Below the pieces are notes generated by a model. The model was not told the DNA's origin and did not search any database. It saw only the letters and a program-made list of their open reading frames with translations. Below, piece after piece: positions 61,056-64,000 of a DNA stretch of 64,000 bases (positions are counted from its first letter, which is position 1; every line of letters starts with the position of its first letter). The DNA comes from Tolypothrix brevis GSE-NOS-MK-07-07A. GTDB taxonomy: Bacteria > Cyanobacteriota > Cyanobacteriia > Cyanobacteriales > Nostocaceae. The stretch spans positions 94,788 through 158,787 of the forward strand of contig JAHHIJ010000013.1 in NCBI GenBank assembly GCA_019358985.1, written 5' to 3'. A program made the translations under genes and the position numbers.

Positions 61056-61775
61056 ATGTTAAGACTAATTACAGACTTCGACGGTCCGATTATTGATGTT
61101 TCCGAACGGTACTATCGCGTTTATCAATTCTGTCTGGAGAAGACACTCCGCCCAAACCAAGCACTACAAGAACTTTCAAAAGCGGAATTTTGGCAATTGA
61201 AGCGATCGCGTGTTCCGGAAAAACAAATTGCCTTAAGTTCCGGTTTGGACGAAGTGCAAGCACAAGAATTTTCTCAATTGCGACGACAAACCGTGCATAC
61301 AGAGCCTTACTTTGATCATGATACCCTTGCCCCAGGCGCTGTGGAAGCACTGTTAAAAATTCAAGAAGCTGGGATCGATTTGGCTGTGATGACAATGCGT
61401 CGAGTACGTGAACTTGACTATGCCTTTAAAAAACATGATTTAAGCAGGTTTTTCCCGGAAAATCGTTGTTATTGCTTAACCAACGACTACGTGAAAACCC
61501 GCGATATTGATGATAAACCTTTGCTGATGGAACGGGCAATAGCAGAACTACCACCAGCTGCTGATACTTGGATGGTGGGGGATACAGAAGCGGACATCAC
61601 CGCTGCTAAAAATCACGGTGTCAAAGTGATGGCTGTAGAGTGTGGCATCCGCGATCGCTCTCAATTGGCAGTATACAACCCTGATTTAATTGTCAAGGAT
61701 TTGAGCGCGGCTGTGGATTTTGTTTTAGAGCGATCGGCATCAAAACCAGGTACGCTTAACGCAGAAAGCTGCTAA
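61056..61775 (+). CDS. HAD-superfamily hydrolase
   Basis: 239 residues with all four HAD motifs: nucleophile Asp in LITDFDGPIID (about 7-9), motif II Thr in LAVMTMRR (about 113), Lys in DDKPLLMERAI region (about 155) and acidic motif IV MVGDTEADITAAKNHG (about 172-187). A cap domain lies between motifs I and II (about 15-90). The family includes phosphatases such as phosphoglycolate phosphatase; the substrate is not set. It begins 51 bp after hppD on the same strand. Its 3' end overlaps the convergent CPP1-like gene by 20 bp. Confidence 0.88.
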   Translation: MLRLITDFDGPIIDVSERYYRVYQFCLEKTLRPNQALQELSKAEFWQLKRSRVPEKQIALSSGLDEVQAQEFSQLRRQTVHTEPYFDHDTLAPGAVEALLKIQEAGIDLAVMTMRRVRELDYAFKKHDLSRFFPENRCYCLTNDYVKTRDIDDKPLLMERAIAELPPAADTWMVGDTEADITAAKNHGVKVMAVECGIRDRSQLAVYNPDLIVKDLSAAVDFVLERSASKPGTLNAESC

Positions 61776-62385
61776 TCAACCACAACAATATAAACGTCAG
61801 CACAGCAGAAAACTGATTTGCCGTCATACTGATAAATGTCATTTGCGGCACAAGCAGCCCAGCAACTAGTCCCCCAGTAATTAAACCTACTATTAAGCCG
61901 AGCAGAGTCAACAAAACTGCTCGACCAAACTTGCCTTCTTTACGATTGAGAAAGTAAATACCTATACCAACACCTAGCACCAATACCAACTGTAAAACCT
62001 GATCGCCCCCAGCTTGGTAAAACAAACTAATAGCACTCAAACCCAGATACCAAGCTCCAGGTAACAACACATCTGGAGGGGTTGGTTTATCAATGATTCG
62101 TTGTAACCAAGCGGGAGAAAGTTGTTCGCTCTTGGTGGGACTTTCTTTAGCAGGTGCTTGCACGAGGCGTTCAGGGAAACGAATGCGTTCCGGTACTTTG
62201 ATTTTACCTTCTTGGCGCATCCGTAAGCGATCCATTAAAATCGCATCGTAAGCCGTGTTAATCATTTCTAAACGCTTTGTATCGCCACTGTATTGCTCCA
62301 ACAGGCGGTTGCGAGCGTCTTGAATTTCATCGAAGCTAGCATCTTCAGATACCCCAAGTTTTTCGTAGGGATTTTGATCGCTCAT
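61756..62385 (-). CDS. CPP1-like J-domain membrane protein (DUF3353)
   Basis: 209 residues: a degenerate J-like N-terminal domain (NPYEKLGVSEDASFDEIQDARNRLLEQY, about 5-32), a middle linker, and three to four transmembrane helices (about 105-208, for example LQLVLVLGVGIGIYFL and LLTLLGLIVGLITGGLVAGLLV). It matches the cyanobacterial/plastid family of chaperone-like proteins of protochlorophyllide oxidoreductase (CPP1); the HPD tripeptide of true DnaJ is absent. ATG 62385 is the last possible start because the upstream DNA is the omega-RNA-like element, which ends at the base before this ATG. Confidence 0.88.
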   Translation of the reverse strand: MSDQNPYEKLGVSEDASFDEIQDARNRLLEQYSGDTKRLEMINTAYDAILMDRLRMRQEGKIKVPERIRFPERLVQAPAKESPTKSEQLSPAWLQRIIDKPTPPDVLLPGAWYLGLSAISLFYQAGGDQVLQLVLVLGVGIGIYFLNRKEGKFGRAVLLTLLGLIVGLITGGLVAGLLVPQMTFISMTANQFSAVLTFILLWLISSFLR

Positions 62386-62787
62386 CAGAAAATTGGTTAG
62401 AAACCCCGTCCTTATAGGACGGCTTTATATTGGGTTTAGATACCATTACCGTCCTGGGATTGTTTAACTCGGTGTACCTTTGTGTTGCACTTTCAACGGG
62501 ACAATTACCATTTCAAGTCTCCCAATCCTGTACGCATAATGTTTGGACTTTCGTCCCTCCCTTTCGGGGTAAAGTTAGCCTTGACCAGTTATAAGAGCTT
62601 GTTGGGCTTGCAACACTGTTCCAGTGACCTTAGAACTGTTTAATTACAAGCGACAGAGCTGGGGACTGGCTGCGTATCCCAAGGTGTCGTGACTCAAATA
62701 ACGGCTACCTATTACTAGGTGGTCGGGTCAGAATGGCGGGCGTGATTTCTCATGCAAGCCCTATGCATGACGGCTAGGGTTCCTGAC
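62386..62787 (-). ncRNA. Stand-alone HEARO/IscB-type omega-RNA-like element (copy B)
   Basis: 402 bp, minus-strand sense, related along its length to 32287-32679. Order of parts: GTCAGGAACC, stem CCCTA/TAGGG, stem CCTAGTAATAGG, TTTGAGTCACGACACC, TTGGGATACGCAGCCAGTCC, stem CACTG-GAA-CAGTG, CCCCGAAAGGG, GGAC-GAAA-GTCC, final hairpin CCGTCCTATAAGGACGG, GGGTTTC, and TTTCTG before ATGA. The layout of a TTGGGAT..CAGTCCC region and a terminal IS200/IS605-like hairpin resembles IscB omega RNAs known as HEARO. No iscB frame within the window. The last base abuts the ATG of the CPP1-like gene. Confidence 0.72.
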
Positions 62788-63483
62788 GGGAGTTTATTAC
62801 GTATAGCCTTAGTTGGCAGCAGCCTTTTTTTTGAAGAAAAAACGGTTCTTTAGGTTTTATCTCGGTCGAAACGTAAGTTTCGCTCGATTGCTATGTCCTA
62901 ACAGGATAGTAGCACGGGGAGCGATATTATCGACCTGGGAAATTTAACTATAGTAACTTTAACATATTATTATAACTCAGTGTATCCCCTCATGTCGTTG
63001 CCTAGTTCTAGCTCTAATCTGGAATTTAAGCGAAAAATACCTAAAAGGCATCCTTGATGAAAAAATTAACTTTTCTGTTGCGGATGGGAGCATCTCACTG
63101 CCCGGTACCTTGACATTCTAAATAATTAGTTTTCAAATAGCTTGTGGCATTCAGCTACATATCGATTTCAAATTGAAGCGTTTTAAATAACCACGCAACT
63201 AAAATTACAAAAGTGTCCCTTATGCACCCAAATCGTGCGAAATGCAGGTCACATCTGCTGACTGGGCACTCGGATCTTGACTTGTTAAACATCTACACTT
63301 ACGTGCAACACTGGCATAACTAGAATATTCGCGCTCTAATTATCCAGAATCCTGATTAAACTATTACTTGGGTGATCGGGAAATTAATACCTTAAGCTTG
63401 TAGATTGTTATTAACCCCGTGAACCCGCGCTTTTACGCGGCGACGTTTATTAATCCTATGATTTTTTGTGTAAAGTGATGGTC
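62788..63483. other. Intergenic region upstream of the receiver gene
   Basis: About 700 bp. The first bases after 62787 would be the guide of copy B if it is an omega RNA. A possible structured stretch lies at 62864-62935 and a small hairpin CCGCG/CGCGG at 63425-63440. No protein-coding gene recognised. Confidence 0.55.
62864..62935 (+). ncRNA. Candidate structured RNA, unassigned
   Basis: Outer arms GGTCGA (62864) and TCGACC (to 62935) could enclose hairpins CGAAAC-GTAA-GTTTCG and a bulged stem TGTCCT-AAC-AGGATA within GCTA/TAGC. GCTC can pair with GAGC. No known family recognised; stems overlap partly, so not all form at once. Confidence 0.3.
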
Positions 63484-63888
63484 ATGGCTCCTGCCAAAGT
63501 TCTTGTAGTTGATGACGACCCTGCGGTTCGTAATTTAATTCAACGTTTTCTGATTAAGCAGAGCTATCAAGTAGAGGCTGCCGAAGACGGTAAGACTGCC
63601 ATAGCTTTATTTGAGCAATTTAACCCAGATTTGGTGATTCTAGATGTGAATTTACCAGATGTAATTGGGTTTAACCTCTGCCAAGAGATGCAAAGCCGTA
63701 ACGGTGTCTTTGTTCTCATGCTGACTAGCCGTACAGACGAAGCCGACAAGATTCGCGGCTTTGCTAAAGGTGCTGATGACTATCTCACCAAGCCATTTGG
63801 TTTGGGAGAACTAGAAGTCAGAGTAGCAGCCATTTTGCGGCGTCAGCGGGTTGTGACTACGGCAGAACAGAAACGCCGATTGAGCTAA
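63484..63888 (+). pseudogene. OmpR-type response regulator truncated after the receiver domain
   Basis: About 134 residues from ATG 63484 (63478 also possible; a TTG at 63466 is not favoured). Complete receiver: acidic pair in VLVVDDDPAV, phospho-acceptor Asp in LVILDVNLPDVIG (about 53), Thr/Ser in MLTSR and Lys in YLTKPFGLGELEVRV. Family relatives continue after VVTTAEQ into a winged-helix DNA-binding domain, but here the frame ends QKRRLS-stop and the DNA that follows begins an IS607-type recombinase gene. It is therefore probably cut by an insertion, or a real single-domain receiver with a changed end. Confidence 0.7.
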
Positions 63889-64000
63889 TCTCGAAATAAC
63901 GGAGTATAATGGGGTCAAATGTATTCAATCTATTTAAATGAAATACTTAACCCCAGATCAAGTTTATAAGCAATTCGGCTATCATCCCAAAACAACCGCA
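63889..64000 (+). mobile_element. Left part of an IS607-type insertion sequence
   Basis: From about 63876-63890 the sequence leaves the response-regulator frame. The AT-rich stretch GGAGTATAATGGGGTCAAAT follows, with a serine recombinase gene starting at 63938. The right end and tnpB lie beyond the window. The exact left end is not resolved. Confidence 0.55.
63938..64000 (+). CDS. IS607-family TnpA serine recombinase, N-terminus only
   Basis: The first 21 codons from ATG 63938 read MKYLTPDQVYKQFGYHPKTT then Ala and run off the window. This is the MerR-like helix-turn-helix start (LTPxxVYxxxGYHPKT) of IS607 TnpA, a small serine recombinase that moves IS607 elements, usually with a downstream TnpB. 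Only the DNA-binding start can be seen, so the catalytic Ser is not checked. A further wHTH regulator is a less likely alternative. Confidence 0.6.
   Translation, partial: MKYLTPDQVYKQFGYHPKTTA

Noticed and set aside
1..64000. tRNA or rRNA genes
   Set aside because: No cloverleaf with the conserved T-loop sequence and no rRNA-like stretch was found by eye; a tRNAscan run would settle it.

Overview
The window reads as chromosomal DNA of a filamentous, probably heterocyst-forming (Nostocales-type) cyanobacterium. Signs seen directly are the many HIP1 octamers (GCGATCGC), long intergenic spacers full of short palindromic repeats, and genes typical of the group: a lipid-A-disaccharide-synthase-related protein, a CPP1-like J-domain membrane protein, Ser/Thr kinases fused to WD40 repeats, several Uma2/DUF820 proteins, an Omp85 protein, CbiD and HPPD. 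The species cannot be fixed from the sequence.

Layout. 1-3.8 kb: two receiver-histidine kinases and a NarL-type regulator. 3.8-7.6 kb: envelope genes (lipid-A-disaccharide-synthase-like protein, Omp85). 7.9-27 kb: a signalling region with five Ser/Thr kinases (one CHASE2-kinase, two zinc-ribbon-kinase-WD40), an orphan WD40 protein, a PPC-domain protein with 51-bp coding repeats, a receiver protein, a GT4 glycosyltransferase, a VOC protein, MsrB and two small exported proteins. 27-32 kb: GH57 enzyme, Nfu scaffold, GAF histidine kinase, a small RHH-like gene. 33-45.8 kb: lepA, two Uma2 genes, a Rieske oxygenase, a PIN toxin pair, an AraC regulator, a two-gene split photolyase, a nuclease-like protein, a cysteine desulfurase, a cyanophycinase-like peptidase and a GT4 enzyme. 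46-56.4 kb: a DUF2079 membrane protein, Uma2, a DUF1838 protein, cbiD and a type I secretion operon (PPIase, ABC exporter with N-terminal cNMP-like domain, HlyD). 56.5-64 kb: zinc-ribbon membrane protein, hydrolase pseudogene, NYN-domain protein, HPPD, HAD hydrolase, CPP1-like protein, and a receiver gene apparently cut by an IS607-type element that runs off the end.

The most interesting content is non-coding. Two ~395-400 bp relatives (32287-32679 and 62386-62787, minus strand) share compensatory stem changes, an IS200/IS605-like terminal hairpin and a following ATGA. They look like stand-alone HEARO/IscB-type omega RNAs without a nuclease gene in the window; a decayed third relative lies near 19.25-19.53 kb. 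One ends exactly at the start codon of the CPP1-like gene.

A second theme is a palindromic core (GTAGAGACG...CGTCTCTAC) present in about twenty places. It sits inside at least four families of small elements with different inverted ends. It has been amplified in tandem (4 x 40 bp; about 2.8 x 85 bp), and one copy lies in frame inside the ABC exporter gene. A separate G-rich/C-rich inverted element lies in frame inside the Omp85 and HPPD genes.
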